Counted from the stretch's first letter, positions 55,010-64,000 are shown. The stretch: DNA of 64,000 nucleotides from Clostridiales bacterium (GCA_017617525.1 JAFZWA010000038.1:42995-106994); one strand, 5' to 3'. A program made the numbers and translations. The notes: generated from the sequence alone by a model not told the origin.

Positions 55010-56893
55010 ATGAAACCTACACCGATACTTGATAACATTAAGAACCCGAATGATGTAGCGGGACTCAGCTTAGAGCAGAGTAATGAACTTGCGAAAGAAC
55101 TTCGCGAGGTCATTATCGATCGTGTCAGCCAAAACGGCGGACATCTCGCTTCGAGCCTGGGTGTCGTTGATCTTACGATCGCGCTTCTTTCCGAGTTCAG
55201 TCTTCCGCACGACCAGATCGTTTGGGACGTCGGACATCAGGCATATGCATATAAACTTCTGACCGGAAGAAAAGACCGTTTTGACACGCTTCGTAAGTAT
55301 GGCGGTGTCGCGGGTTTCCCGAAGAGAAGTGAAAGTGAATACGATGTCTTCGGTGTAGGACACAGCAGTACTTCCGTATCTGCTGCTCTTGGACTTCTTC
55401 GCGCGAAAAAACTTAAGGGCGACGACGGTCATGTCATTGCCGTGATCGGTGATGGCGCGATGACCGGTGGTATGGCTTTTGAGGCCTTAGATGATACCGG
55501 CCATTTCAATGAAAACCTGATCGTTATCTTGAACGATAACGAAATGTCGATCGATAAGAACGTAGGCGGCCTTTCCAAGGCGCTTTCCAACCTTCGTTCT
55601 TCGGCAGGATATATCCGTACGAAGGGTAAGATCGAAAGATTCCTTTTGCATATCCCACTGATCGGAAAGCCGATCGCCAAGTTCATCGTTGCGATCAAGA
55701 CATGGATCCGTCTTTTGATCCGCAGAAACAGTAAGCCCGTTATTTTCGAAGATCTGGGATTCCAGTACTTCGGTCCTTTTGACGGTCATGACATCAAGCT
55801 TTTAAAGAAGAAATTAAAGATCGCCAAGCAGGTGAAAGGACCGGTCCTTCTGCATATTGCGACGGAAAAGGGAAAGGGCTATAAGCTTGCCGAAGAGAAT
55901 CCATCTTCGTATCATGGCGTAGGTCCTTTTGACAGAGAAAAGGGAGTTCAACCTTCCGATAAGAAGACATTTACGGACTCCTTCTCCGAAAGCGTGATCG
56001 CCTGCGGCCAGAGACATGAGGATCTCATCGCGATCTGTGCAGGCATGATGACCAGCACCGGTCTCGCGAACTTCCGAAAGAGCATGAAACTCCGTTTCTT
56101 CGACGTCGGTATTGCCGAGCAGCACGCGGTAACGATGGCCGCAGGTATGGCAGTAAACGGATTTGTTCCTGTCGTTGCCCTGTACTCGACATTTGCCCAG
56201 CGCGCGTATGACCAGCTCCTTCACGATGTATGTCTTCAGAACCTGCATGTAGTTATGGCTTTGGACCGTGCCGGTATCGTCGGTGCCGATGGTATGACCC
56301 ATCAGGGTATCTACGATATCTCCATGATGCTCTCCATGCCGAACACCACGCTGCTTTCACCGTGCAATTACAAAGAACTTGACCGCATGCTCGAGTATGC
56401 CGTCTCTGAGGCGACCGGTCTTGTGGCGGTCAGATATCCTCGTGGTTGCGAAAGTGAAAAACTCGCGGCGATCCCTTCAACAGAAGGCTTCGGGCCTCGT
56501 GTTATCCGTGAGGGCAGTAATGTCGCGATCCTTTCTCTCGGAATTATGGCCGAGCAGGCTTTAGAAGCGGCGGAAGTGCTTTCCGAGAAGGGTATTGATG
56601 CTCGTGTCATTGATGTGCGATGCGTAAAACCTGTGGATATTTCCGCTTGGAAAGAACTGCTCTCCGACATTGACCGTGTCGTTACGATCGAGGATGGCAT
56701 CGCTCACGCAGGCTTCGGTTCCTATCTGCTTTCTGCTTTGGAAGAAGAAGGCGGATTTAAGTGCGTCAGTGATTTCACGATCCTTGGTGTCAGCGATCAT
56801 CCGCTGGAAGCAGGCGACAGAAAGGTCCTTCTTGAAAATGAAGGCATGGACAGCAAAGCCATTGTGGACGCGGTTTTCAAGAACTGGATCTGA
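55010..56893 (+). CDS. dxs: 1-deoxy-D-xylulose-5-phosphate synthase
   Basis: A TPP enzyme starting the MEP isoprenoid pathway from pyruvate and glyceraldehyde-3-phosphate; 627 residues. IVWDVGHQAYAYKLLTGR, the TPP motif GDGAMTGGMAFEAL with DNEMSIDKNVGG, and FDVGIAEQHAVTMAAGMAVNG are intact. It starts 3 bases after ispA. The tlyA gene that often sits next is missing: a 173-base gap with promoter-like AT-rich sequence separates it from nadK. Confidence 0.97.
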   Translation: MKPTPILDNIKNPNDVAGLSLEQSNELAKELREVIIDRVSQNGGHLASSLGVVDLTIALLSEFSLPHDQIVWDVGHQAYAYKLLTGRKDRFDTLRKYGGVAGFPKRSESEYDVFGVGHSSTSVSAALGLLRAKKLKGDDGHVIAVIGDGAMTGGMAFEALDDTGHFNENLIVILNDNEMSIDKNVGGLSKALSNLRSSAGYIRTKGKIERFLLHIPLIGKPIAKFIVAIKTWIRLLIRRNSKPVIFEDLGFQYFGPFDGHDIKLLKKKLKIAKQVKGPVLLHIATEKGKGYKLAEENPSSYHGVGPFDREKGVQPSDKKTFTDSFSESVIACGQRHEDLIAICAGMMTSTGLANFRKSMKLRFFDVGIAEQHAVTMAAGMAVNGFVPVVALYSTFAQRAYDQLLHDVCLQNLHVVMALDRAGIVGADGMTHQGIYDISMMLSMPNTTLLSPCNYKELDRMLEYAVSEATGLVAVRYPRGCESEKLAAIPSTEGFGPRVIREGSNVAILSLGIMAEQALEAAEVLSEKGIDARVIDVRCVKPVDISAWKELLSDIDRVVTIEDGIAHAGFGSYLLSALEEEGGFKCVSDFTILGVSDHPLEAGDRKVLLENEGMDSKAIVDAVFKNWI

Positions 56894-57066
56894 TCGTTCC
56901 ACTGAAAAGTTTTCAACTGCTCATATAACATCATGCGCGAACCCCGAATTCTCTGTATAATGCATTCAAGGACGCTTTTTGCATAAATACTGTATAAATC
57001 TATGATTTGAGGTATAATTATGCAAGAATATGGAGATCCGATAAAGAAGGGAATGGGTAGACCACA

Positions 57067-57942
57067 ATGAAATTCGGTTTTCAGATCAATGAAGAAAAAG
57101 ACCCGAACTTCGATTTTTCTGCATATGCGATCGATGTCATTCAGAGCAAAGGCGGGGAAGTCGTTTTAAGCGATACCTATATTGATACGCGACTCAAAGA
57201 GATTCCGGGTGTTACATTTGCTACCTATGAAGACTGCGACATCATCTTTTCGCTCGGTGGCGACGGAACTTTCCTTCGCGCTGCGCAGAAGTATCTTAAG
57301 TACAATGTCCCGATGATCGGCGTGAACCTCGGAAGTATCGGATTTATGACCGAGATAAATAAAGAAGACTTCGAGGATGCCGTAGATCGTCTGATGGCCG
57401 GTAAATACACACGCGAGCTTCGTTCCCAGCTGGACGTTACTCTGATGTCCGAAGACGGAACGATCAAGGAGCATGGCGTCTGCTTAAACGACGCGGTCAT
57501 CGCACGTGGGTTGAACATGCATGTCGTCACACTTGATCTTCTGATCGACCATGATCACGTAGAACGTCTTTCCGGTGATGGTGTCATCCTTTCGACTGCG
57601 ACAGGTTCTACCGCTTACTGCCTTGCCGCGGGCGGCCCGATCGTAAAGCCGGAACTGGATATCTTCATGGTCACTCCGATCTGCCCGCATACACTTCATA
57701 ACAGAACATATATCGTTTCCGGCGACAGCACGCTGGAGATCATCATCGAGCGTTTCTCCGAGCCGCCGATCATCTCGCTCGACGGCCGCCCGAATATCGA
57801 GCTTTCCTATCACGACCGTATCCTGATCAAAAAATCAGAGCAGGATGTCGTTGTGGCGAAACTCGGTTATAAGAACTTCTATCAGACCGTAAGACAGAAG
57901 ATCCGTGCAAGAGGTAGTTTCTATGAAGATGGCGAAAAATGA
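57067..57942 (+). CDS. nadK: NAD kinase
   Basis: Phosphorylates NAD to NADP; 291 residues. FSLGGDGTFLRAAQ is the GGDG motif, with GVNLGSIGFMTEI and LSTATGSTAYCLAAGGPIV as further signatures. The preceding gap (56894-57066) holds several TATAAT-like hexamers (near 56957 and 57014) and probably a promoter. Its end overlaps the argR start. Confidence 0.95.
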   Translation: MKFGFQINEEKDPNFDFSAYAIDVIQSKGGEVVLSDTYIDTRLKEIPGVTFATYEDCDIIFSLGGDGTFLRAAQKYLKYNVPMIGVNLGSIGFMTEINKEDFEDAVDRLMAGKYTRELRSQLDVTLMSEDGTIKEHGVCLNDAVIARGLNMHVVTLDLLIDHDHVERLSGDGVILSTATGSTAYCLAAGGPIVKPELDIFMVTPICPHTLHNRTYIVSGDSTLEIIIERFSEPPIISLDGRPNIELSYHDRILIKKSEQDVVVAKLGYKNFYQTVRQKIRARGSFYEDGEK

Positions 57943-58399
57943 ACGACAGGAAGCAATGCTTCGTCTGGTCCGTGCAAAAGAGATCAGTACGCAGGAAGAA
58001 CTGGCAAAAGCACTTGAGTCCGAAGGCTGGCAGGTAACACAGGCGACGGTTTCCCGTGATATCAAAGATCTCGGGATCATTAAGGTCACACTTCCTTCCG
58101 GCGGAACCAAGTACAGTGTCCTTGACCGTACCGGTGATGTCGCTCCGGGAAGACTTCTTTCCGTTTTCGCGCATTCCGTACTTTCCAGTGATGTAGCCAT
58201 GAACCTTGTCGTCATCCGTACGCTTCCGGGTATGGCAAATGCCGCGGCTTCCGCGCTTGATTCCATCCATCTTTCTGGTGTCGTCGGATCGATCGCCGGT
58301 GACGATACCGTATTTGTCGCCACCCCGAGTCCCGAGGATGCTCTCGCGATCCAGGCGACCATTAAAGATATGAACAACCGTATCAACGCGGATTTGTAA
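57923..58399 (+). CDS. argR: Arginine repressor family regulator
   Basis: A DNA-binding regulator of arginine metabolism with arginine as corepressor. ATG 57923 (158 residues) is preferred because AGAGG lies 8 bases upstream; 57929 is also possible. The N-terminal winged helix (ISTQEELAKALESEGWQVTQATVSRDIKDLGIIKV) and the C-terminal arginine-binding hexamerisation domain (GMANAAASALDSIHLSGVVGSIAGDDTVFV) are complete. No arg genes are in the window. It overlaps nadK by 20 bases. Confidence 0.95.
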   Translation: MKMAKNERQEAMLRLVRAKEISTQEELAKALESEGWQVTQATVSRDIKDLGIIKVTLPSGGTKYSVLDRTGDVAPGRLLSVFAHSVLSSDVAMNLVVIRTLPGMANAAASALDSIHLSGVVGSIAGDDTVFVATPSPEDALAIQATIKDMNNRINADL

Positions 58400-58411
58400 G
58401 AGAGGTCATTT

Positions 58412-60085
58412 GTGTTAGTCAGTCTCACGATACAAGATTTTGCCATAGTCGAGTATGCGTCTTTTACACCGGGAAAAGGACTTAACATCCTGACCGGTGA
58501 GACCGGCGCGGGTAAATCTTTGATCATTGACGCGATCAGCGCTCTGCTTGGTCATCGTATCGGAAGAGAGTATGTCCGTAAGGATTGTGATAAGGCCGTT
58601 ATCGAGGCTGTTTTTGACGGAATCAGTTCTGTTGTACCTTCTGAAGTGATCGATGAGTTTGGTATCGAAGTCGAAGAGGATACTCTGATCCTTCTTCGTG
58701 AGATCAGTAAAGACGGCAGAAGCATCGTCCGTATCAACGGCCGCGTAATGCCTGTTTCCGTGCTTAAGAGCATCGGTTCCTATCTTGTCGATATTCACGG
58801 TCAACACGACCAGCAGACGATCTTCGACAGTTCCAAGCATCTTGGTATCCTGGATGATTATTCCGGCGATGCGATCAAGCCGCATATTGCCGCTTTTTCC
58901 GAGAAACTTAATGAATACCGTGAGATCCTCAACATGCGCAAGCAGTATGAAAGTGATCCTGAAAAGAGCCGCCAGATGCAGGATTTATTGGTGTATCAGA
59001 TCAAAGAGATCGAGGACGGTGCTTTTAGAGAAGGCGAGGAAGAAGAACTCGTCGAAAAGCTCAAGGTGCTCAAACAGGAGGAGAAGAGACGTTTCCATCT
59101 GTCCTTCGTCCAGGGCGCGCTGTCGACCGAAGACTCGGAGTCTCCGCTTTCTGCGCTTCAGACGGCGGCCGAACACCTCGACGCGCTTTCTCAGATCGAT
59201 CCTGCCTTTTCCGAAAACGCGCAGCAGATGCACTCTTTGGTCATGGATCTCGAAGGTCTGCATGATTCTCTCGGATCCGAGGATGCTCTCGGCGCTGAGT
59301 CTTATGACGAGGTTGAGGATCGTCTCGAAAAGCTCCGTTCATGCGCGGTGAAGTACGGCGGTTCCGTTTCTGCGATGAACGAATTCCTGGATTCCGCGAA
59401 GAACCGTCTGGAAATGCTCCGTGAGGGTGATACAAAGATCAAGCAGTTAAATGTCGAGCGTTCTCGTATTGAAAAAGAACTGATCGCGCTTGCCGATAAG
59501 ATCCACGAGATCCGAGTTGAAGCAGGGAAGAGGCTGTCCGCGGATATTGTTTCCGAAGTTCAGTTTCTCGGACTTTCCAACGCGACTTTCGATGTTTCGT
59601 TCACGAAGCGCCCGAAGGAGCGTTTCTTCAGTAAGACCGGATATGATGAAGTGGAGTTTCTTTTCTCCGCGAATAAAGGTGAAGACTTAAAGCCTCTTTC
59701 CAAGACGGCATCCGGCGGTGAAGCGGCACGTATCATGCTGGCGATCAAAACGATCCTGGCAAGAGCCGACGCGACACCGGTCCTTATCTTCGATGAAGTC
59801 GACTCGGGTATTTCCGGTGAAGCGGCTAAGGCGGTATCTCAGTCTATGAAGAAGCTTTCGAAGTTCCACCAGGTATTCTGCGTAACGCATATGGGTCAGA
59901 TCGCTGCCGCGGCAGATCAGCATTTCTTCATTTCCAAAGACCAGAGCGGCGAGCGCACGAAAACGAATATCGCTGAACTCGGGGATTCCGGACGCATCAT
60001 GGAAGTTGCCAGACTGCTTTCCGGTAACTCTGCTGACGAACAATCTCAGAGATTAGCTAAAAGCCTCATTGAAGAAAGACGATGA
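58412..60085 (+). CDS. recN: DNA repair protein RecN
   Basis: An SMC-like ATPase in double-strand break repair; 557 residues. The start is a GTG with GAGG 7 bases upstream. Walker A is NILTGETGAGKSLIID, the signature region is KTASGGEAARIMLAIK, and Walker B is PVLIFDEVDSGISG. A coiled-coil arm (about 150-370) lies between. It ends the efp-recN gene run. The stop codon directly abuts the stop of the pseudouridine synthase on the other strand within a 14-base palindrome. Confidence 0.96.
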   Translation: MLVSLTIQDFAIVEYASFTPGKGLNILTGETGAGKSLIIDAISALLGHRIGREYVRKDCDKAVIEAVFDGISSVVPSEVIDEFGIEVEEDTLILLREISKDGRSIVRINGRVMPVSVLKSIGSYLVDIHGQHDQQTIFDSSKHLGILDDYSGDAIKPHIAAFSEKLNEYREILNMRKQYESDPEKSRQMQDLLVYQIKEIEDGAFREGEEEELVEKLKVLKQEEKRRFHLSFVQGALSTEDSESPLSALQTAAEHLDALSQIDPAFSENAQQMHSLVMDLEGLHDSLGSEDALGAESYDEVEDRLEKLRSCAVKYGGSVSAMNEFLDSAKNRLEMLREGDTKIKQLNVERSRIEKELIALADKIHEIRVEAGKRLSADIVSEVQFLGLSNATFDVSFTKRPKERFFSKTGYDEVEFLFSANKGEDLKPLSKTASGGEAARIMLAIKTILARADATPVLIFDEVDSGISGEAAKAVSQSMKKLSKFHQVFCVTHMGQIAAAADQHFFISKDQSGERTKTNIAELGDSGRIMEVARLLSGNSADEQSQRLAKSLIEERR

Positions 60086-60973
60086 TCAGCTGATCAGATT
60101 CTTCATATCTTCAGGCATCTCAGATGTGAATTCCATCCATTCATTTGTGATCGGGTGATAAAAGCCCAGTTTGCAGGCGTGAAGTGCCTGTCTGTTTATG
60201 AGTTTCTCGTTTTCGATATGTGGCATATCCGGGTTCGGGAAATCGTTGGAAGCGGGTCCGTAAAGTCCGTCGCCAACGAGCGGGTGACCGAGGTAAAGAG
60301 AGTGGACTCGAATCTGGTGGCATCTTCCTGTCTCAAGCTTATATGAGACCACGGAAAGGTTTCGATCCGGAAGAGTCCGGATCGTCTTGTAGTGTGTAAT
60401 CGAAGGATGCCCGTCTTCTCGGACGATACGGATCATGATCGAGTTTTCGTCTCGCCCGATCGGCTTGTCTATCGTTCCTTCTTCAGGATCAAAGGTTCCG
60501 TAAACGATTCCCACATATTCCTTTTCCATCTTGTTTTTCGAGACTGTGTTATGCGCATATCCGTTCTTGGCGATAACGATCAGACCTGATGTTTCACGGT
60601 CCAGTCTCATGATCGGGTGCAGTCTCTGATCGCAAAGTCTCTGGATCAGAGAGTCATCCATATGCTGCCAGGACGGGTGGGTGACAAGGTTTCCGGGTTT
60701 TTCGCAGACGACGATCCAGTCATCCTCGTAGTAGATCTTTATATCCGTGTCGGGTTTCGTGTGAATGATCCCTTCGGCGTCATCATAGATGATGTGGACT
60801 TCATCGCCGGTTTCGGGTTCTGCGATCATGCGGGCTTTAAATCCGTTCAGGTACAGTTCGCCGTAAAGACGTATGCGTTTGCACAGAAGATTGGACATCT
60901 GATATCTGTCTCTCAGGATGTCATAGATCTTCCTGCCACTGTCTTCCGGTTGGATTTTAAACGTAAGCTGCAT
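60086..60973 (-). CDS. RluD-family 23S rRNA pseudouridine synthase
   Basis: A 295-residue RluA/RluD-type enzyme. An N-terminal S4-like domain (about 15-65) precedes the catalytic domain with DDWIVVCEKPGNLVTHPS and the catalytic Asp in HPIMRLDRETSGLIVIAKN. ETGRCHQIRVHSLYLGHPLVGDGLYG is the conserved RluD C-terminal part. The exact target uridine is not predictable. It is a single minus-strand gene convergent with recN, with no terminator between. Confidence 0.92.
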   Translation of the reverse strand: MQLTFKIQPEDSGRKIYDILRDRYQMSNLLCKRIRLYGELYLNGFKARMIAEPETGDEVHIIYDDAEGIIHTKPDTDIKIYYEDDWIVVCEKPGNLVTHPSWQHMDDSLIQRLCDQRLHPIMRLDRETSGLIVIAKNGYAHNTVSKNKMEKEYVGIVYGTFDPEEGTIDKPIGRDENSIMIRIVREDGHPSITHYKTIRTLPDRNLSVVSYKLETGRCHQIRVHSLYLGHPLVGDGLYGPASNDFPNPDMPHIENEKLINRQALHACKLGFYHPITNEWMEFTSEMPEDMKNLIS

Positions 60974-61144
60974 GTTACCCCCATTAAGTCAAAGTCGGTT
61001 CTCATTTTAACTGCTAAACAGGTAAAAAGGAAGTGAAGAGGAGTCGGGTGGGTGCCTTCGGTCAAATGATTTTCATTTTGCCTAAAAACTGTGTCGATTT
61101 TGTTATTTTTCAGGGTAACTTGACAAGAATTTTCCTCTTTTCCA

Positions 61145-61173
61145 TTGAGCGAAATTCCTTGATATGTTATCCT
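61145..61173 (+). promoter_or_regulatory. Putative promoter of the hydrogenase operon
   Basis: TTGAGC at 61145-61150, a 17-base spacer and TATCCT at 61168-61173; the leader would be only about 17 bases. An alternative TTGACA at about 61120 lacks a good -10 at the right distance. Confidence 0.4.
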
Positions 61174-61196
61174 ACCATGTGGGAGGTGAGTCAACT

Positions 61197-61685
61197 GTGG
61201 GAAAACAAAAAATGACTCCGGAAGAAATGAGCGCAAAGCTCGATGAAGTTCTTTCGAAATACAAGGGCCAGGGCCAGAAGGCTTTGATGGCCACATTGCA
61301 GCAGGCGCAGGAAATTTACGGCTATCTGCCGCTTCCTGTCCAGAGAAAAGTAGCGGATGCACTTGAGGTATCTGTTGCTGAGGTTTACGGCGTAATTTCG
61401 TTCTATTCTTTCTTCTCGCTTAAGCCGAAGGGAGAAAACGCGATCAGCGTATGCCTGGGTACAGCTTGCTATGTTAAAGGTTCGCAGGCCCTGCTCGACA
61501 AGATCGAGGATGTACTGGGCATTAAGAACGGTGATGTTACCAAAGATGGTAAGTTCTCCATTTCTGCGTGCCGTTGCGTAGGTGCCTGTGGTTTGGCACC
61601 GGTTATCATGGTCGGTGACGATGTATATGGTCGTCTGACACCGGATGAGATTCCCGGTATTATTGCAAAGTATAAGGAGGCTTAA
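61197..61685 (+). CDS. hndA: [FeFe] hydrogenase subunit, NuoE/HndA-like 2Fe-2S protein
   Basis: The electron-transfer subunit of a multimeric NAD(P)-linked hydrogenase. The GTG at 61197 is chosen because GGGAGG ends 10 bases before it, giving 162 residues; ATG 61212 is an alternative. The NuoE fold has an N-terminal helical part (MATLQQAQEIYGYLPLPVQRKVADAL) and a thioredoxin-like [2Fe-2S] domain with cysteines in CLGTACYVKG and CRCVGACGLAP. It is 2 bases before the next subunit gene. Confidence 0.92.
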   Translation: MGKQKMTPEEMSAKLDEVLSKYKGQGQKALMATLQQAQEIYGYLPLPVQRKVADALEVSVAEVYGVISFYSFFSLKPKGENAISVCLGTACYVKGSQALLDKIEDVLGIKNGDVTKDGKFSISACRCVGACGLAPVIMVGDDVYGRLTPDEIPGIIAKYKEA

Positions 61686-61687
61686 TC

Positions 61688-63496
61688 ATGGATTTATTTC
61701 GTGCGCACGTCCTTGTTTGCTGTGGTACAGGATGCACATCTTCAAACTCCGCGAAGATTCTCGAGCAGTTTGAACAGCAGATTCCGGCTCAGGGACTTGA
61801 AAAAGAAGTAAAAGTAGTACAGACAGGATGCTTCGGCCTTTGCGCCCAGGGTCCTATCGTAGTTATCTATCCGGAAGGCGTTATGTACTATCGCGTAACA
61901 CCTGAGGATGTTACAGAGATCGTAAGCGAGCACCTGCTCAAGGGTCGTTATGTAGAGCGTCTCATGGCTCCGAAGCATGATGGTGCTGTTGAAGAAAAGA
62001 CAGCTGCTGAAGACAGCAACTTCTTTAAGAAGCAGATGCGTATCGCTCTTCGTAACTGCGGTAACATCAATCCGGAAAATATTGATGAGTATATCGCTCA
62101 TGACGGTTATCAGGCTCTTGGTAAGATCCTTACCGAGAAGAGAGATCCGGATGAGATCATCGAAGAGATCATTAAGTCCGGTCTTCGTGGCCGTGGCGGC
62201 GGCGGATTCCCGACAGGTATGAAGTGGAAGTTCGCTTCCGGTAACAGAGGTCAGGGCATCACAAAGTATGTTTGCTGTAACGCCGACGAAGGTGACCCGG
62301 GTGCGTTCATGGATCGTTCCATCCTCGAGGGTGACCCGCATAGCGTAATCGAGGCTATGGCTATCGCTGCTTACTGCATCGACGCTCACCAGGGTTATGT
62401 TTATATCCGTGCTGAGTACCCGATCGCTGTTAAGAGACTCCAGATCGCTATCGATCAGGCAAGAGAATACGGACTGCTCGGTGAGAACATCTTCGATTCC
62501 GGCTTCTCCTTCGACCTCGATATCCGTCTCGGCGCAGGCGCATTCGTTTGCGGTGAGGAAACAGCTCTCATGCGTTCTATCGAAGGTAAGCGTGGTAATC
62601 CGACACCTCGTCCGCCGTTCCCGGCTATCAAGGGTCTGTTCGGAAAGCCGACAATCCTCAACAACGTTGAGACATATGCAAATATCCCGGTTATCCTGAA
62701 CAAGGGTGCTGACTGGTTCGCTTCCATCGGTACAGAAAAGTCCAAGGGTACTAAGGTATTCGCTCTTGGCGGTAAGGTAAACAACGTTGGTCTCGTTGAG
62801 ATCCCGATGGGTACAACAGTACGTGAGATCGTATATGATATCGGTGGCGGTATCCCGAACGGTAAGGCCTTCAAGGCAGTTCAGACCGGTGGTCCGTCCG
62901 GCGGATGTATCCCGGCATCTCTCCTTGACACACCGATCGACTACGATAACCTCGTAGCAGCCGGCTCCATGATGGGTTCCGGTGGTATGATCGTCATGGA
63001 TGAAGATACATGTATGGTTGATATCGCGAAGTTCTTCCTCGAGTTCACGGTTGATGAGTCTTGCGGTAAGTGTTCTCCGTGCCGTATCGGTACAAAGAGA
63101 ATGTTTGAACTTCTTACAAAGATCACTGATGGTACAGGTACTCTCGAAGATATCGACTCCCTCGAAGAGATCGCTCTTTCCTTGAAGAATGGTTCTCTCT
63201 GTGCTCTTGGTCAGACAGCAGCAAACCCGATCCTCTCTACATTGAAGCACTTCCGTGAAGAATATGTAGAGCACGTAGTAGATAAGAAGTGCCGTTGCCA
63301 CGTATGTAAGGGCCTCACAGAATACTACATCGATCCTGAGATCTGTAAGAAGTGTTCTCTGTGCGCTAAGAAGTGCCCGGTCAACGCTATCACAGGTGAA
63401 GTTGGTAAGGTAGCTTACTCTATCGATACGACAAAGTGCATCAAGTGCGGCGCTTGTATCGAGAACTGTAAGTTCAAGGCTGTTCAGAAGAGATAA
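61688..63496 (+). CDS. hndC: [FeFe] hydrogenase NADH/FMN-binding subunit, NuoF/HndC-like
   Basis: The 602-residue diaphorase subunit. An N-terminal thioredoxin-like [2Fe-2S] domain (CCGTGCTSS, GCFGLC) is followed by the NADH/FMN domain (GRGGGGFPTGMKW, CNADEGDPGAFMDR, AGAFVCGEETALM) and the [4Fe-4S] motif ESCGKCSPCRIGT. A C-terminal two-cluster ferredoxin (ICKKCSLCAKKCP and CIKCGACIENC) completes the chain. This layout is that of HydB in bifurcating hydrogenases, which couple NADH and reduced ferredoxin to H2. Codon use looks highly expressed. Confidence 0.95.
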   Translation: MDLFRAHVLVCCGTGCTSSNSAKILEQFEQQIPAQGLEKEVKVVQTGCFGLCAQGPIVVIYPEGVMYYRVTPEDVTEIVSEHLLKGRYVERLMAPKHDGAVEEKTAAEDSNFFKKQMRIALRNCGNINPENIDEYIAHDGYQALGKILTEKRDPDEIIEEIIKSGLRGRGGGGFPTGMKWKFASGNRGQGITKYVCCNADEGDPGAFMDRSILEGDPHSVIEAMAIAAYCIDAHQGYVYIRAEYPIAVKRLQIAIDQAREYGLLGENIFDSGFSFDLDIRLGAGAFVCGEETALMRSIEGKRGNPTPRPPFPAIKGLFGKPTILNNVETYANIPVILNKGADWFASIGTEKSKGTKVFALGGKVNNVGLVEIPMGTTVREIVYDIGGGIPNGKAFKAVQTGGPSGGCIPASLLDTPIDYDNLVAAGSMMGSGGMIVMDEDTCMVDIAKFFLEFTVDESCGKCSPCRIGTKRMFELLTKITDGTGTLEDIDSLEEIALSLKNGSLCALGQTAANPILSTLKHFREEYVEHVVDKKCRCHVCKGLTEYYIDPEICKKCSLCAKKCPVNAITGEVGKVAYSIDTTKCIKCGACIENCKFKAVQKR

Positions 63497-63537
63497 TTCA
63501 AGTGACGATTAAATTCGATAAAGGAGTGTGAAACAAT

Positions 63538-64000
63538 ATGGATATGGTCAATGTAACCATTGATGGGGTTTCGGTACAGGTTCCTTCGAACTACACCGTT
63601 CTTGAAGCAGCTAAAAAAGCCGGCGTTAAGATCCCGACCCTGTGTTATTTAAAAGATGTCAACGAAGTTGGCGCCTGCCGCGTCTGCCTCGTTGAAGTTG
63701 AGAAGGCTCGTGCCCTCGCAGCTGCCTGCGTTATGCCGGTAAGCGAAGGTATGGTCGTTCATACAAACAGCAAGAAGGTTCGTGATACCAGAAGAGCAAC
63801 TCTCGAGATGATCCTTTCCGATCATAACCGTGACTGCCTGTCCTGTATCCGTAACCAGAACTGCGAACTCCAGACTCTCGCTGAAGAGTATGGAATCCGT
63901 AAGGTAACTTTCGAAGGTGAGAAGAGCCCGTCCATCCTGGATGACAAGTCTTTCTCCATCGTTCGTGATGGCAGCAAGTGCGTTAAGTGCGGACGTTGCG
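63538..64000 (+). CDS. hndD: [FeFe] hydrogenase catalytic subunit, N-terminal part (runs off the window)
   Basis: The first 154 codons are seen. The ATG at 63538 follows AAGGAG. A plant-type [2Fe-2S] domain has cysteines in PTLCYLKDVNEVGACRVCLVEV and AACVMP. Next is the His-ligated [4Fe-4S] motif HNRDCLSCIRNQNCELQ, and the window ends within the next cluster motif (CVKCGRC). This order is that of HydA/HndD; the H-cluster domain lies beyond the window, so catalytic identity rests on the operon context and N-terminal motifs. Confidence 0.9.
   Translation, partial: MDMVNVTIDGVSVQVPSNYTVLEAAKKAGVKIPTLCYLKDVNEVGACRVCLVEVEKARALAAACVMPVSEGMVVHTNSKKVRDTRRATLEMILSDHNRDCLSCIRNQNCELQTLAEEYGIRKVTFEGEKSPSILDDKSFSIVRDGSKCVKCGRC

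Noticed and set aside
61742..63301. A 519-codon open frame opposite the hydrogenase diaphorase gene
   Set aside because: Shadow frame without ribosome binding site or recognisable motifs.

Overview
The window is chromosomal DNA from an anaerobic Gram-positive bacterium, most likely a member of the Clostridia (Bacillota) living on plant polysaccharide. The reasons are Bacillota-type gene orders (efp-asp23-amaP-nusB-xseA-xseB-ispA-dxs-nadK-argR-recN; comM-dprA-topA-trmFO; dnaG-trmK-nif3), strong AGGAGG ribosome binding sites, TrmFO, a secreted GH10 xylanase lipoprotein, a fused 2-hydroxyacyl-CoA dehydratase/activase protein and a bifurcating-type [FeFe] hydrogenase operon. I cannot name genus or species. 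No insertion sequence, prophage, CRISPR array or rRNA operon was seen. Coding density is high, and no stretch over 300 bases lacks a gene or RNA.

Layout. 1-7.7 kb: tRNA-Pro, an MscS channel, two membrane-anchored unknown proteins, the xylanase lipoprotein, dihydrofolate reductase, a small conserved protein with a consensus promoter, an orphan ABC-2 type permease and a protein with a lysine-rich tail. 7.7-18.5 kb: the 1464-residue dehydratase activase, polA, coaE, a small membrane protein, an ABC exporter and an SDR oxidoreductase. 18.6-27 kb: ychF (minus strand), comM, dprA, topA, trmFO and a polytopic membrane protein.

27.1-34.1 kb is the most unusual part. Five tightly packed genes encode a zinc-ribbon/FHA protein, a membrane-anchored PP2C phosphatase, a membrane-spanning serine protease with a C-terminal FHA domain, a soluble PP2C phosphatase and a zinc-ribbon transmembrane Ser/Thr kinase with an unrecognised ectodomain. 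Short T-V-A-[VIM] motifs recur in the FHA protein and in the kinase linker and fit the phosphothreonine +3 rule of FHA domains. I infer one phosphorylation-dependent signalling apparatus.

34.1-44.4 kb: tgt-queA (minus strand), dapA-dapB, yajC, dnaG, trmK and nif3 (without the sigma factor gene usually found after dnaG), RNase P RNA, purM and a lipoprotein. 44.4-50.3 kb: tRNA-Lys, a PfkB-family kinase, a MetY-type sulfhydrylase, a DUF4867-like protein, a membrane protein, aspartate kinase (minus strand) and yqeG. 50.5-60.1 kb: the efp to recN run. 60.1-64 kb: an RluD-type pseudouridine synthase (minus strand), then the three-subunit hydrogenase operon, whose last gene runs off the window.

Regulation visible in the sequence: an identical perfect 14-base palindrome of LacI-family operator type lies upstream of both the xylanase and the DUF4867-like gene; several consensus sigma-A promoters; intrinsic terminators; and two convergent gene pairs whose stop codons abut with no base between them.
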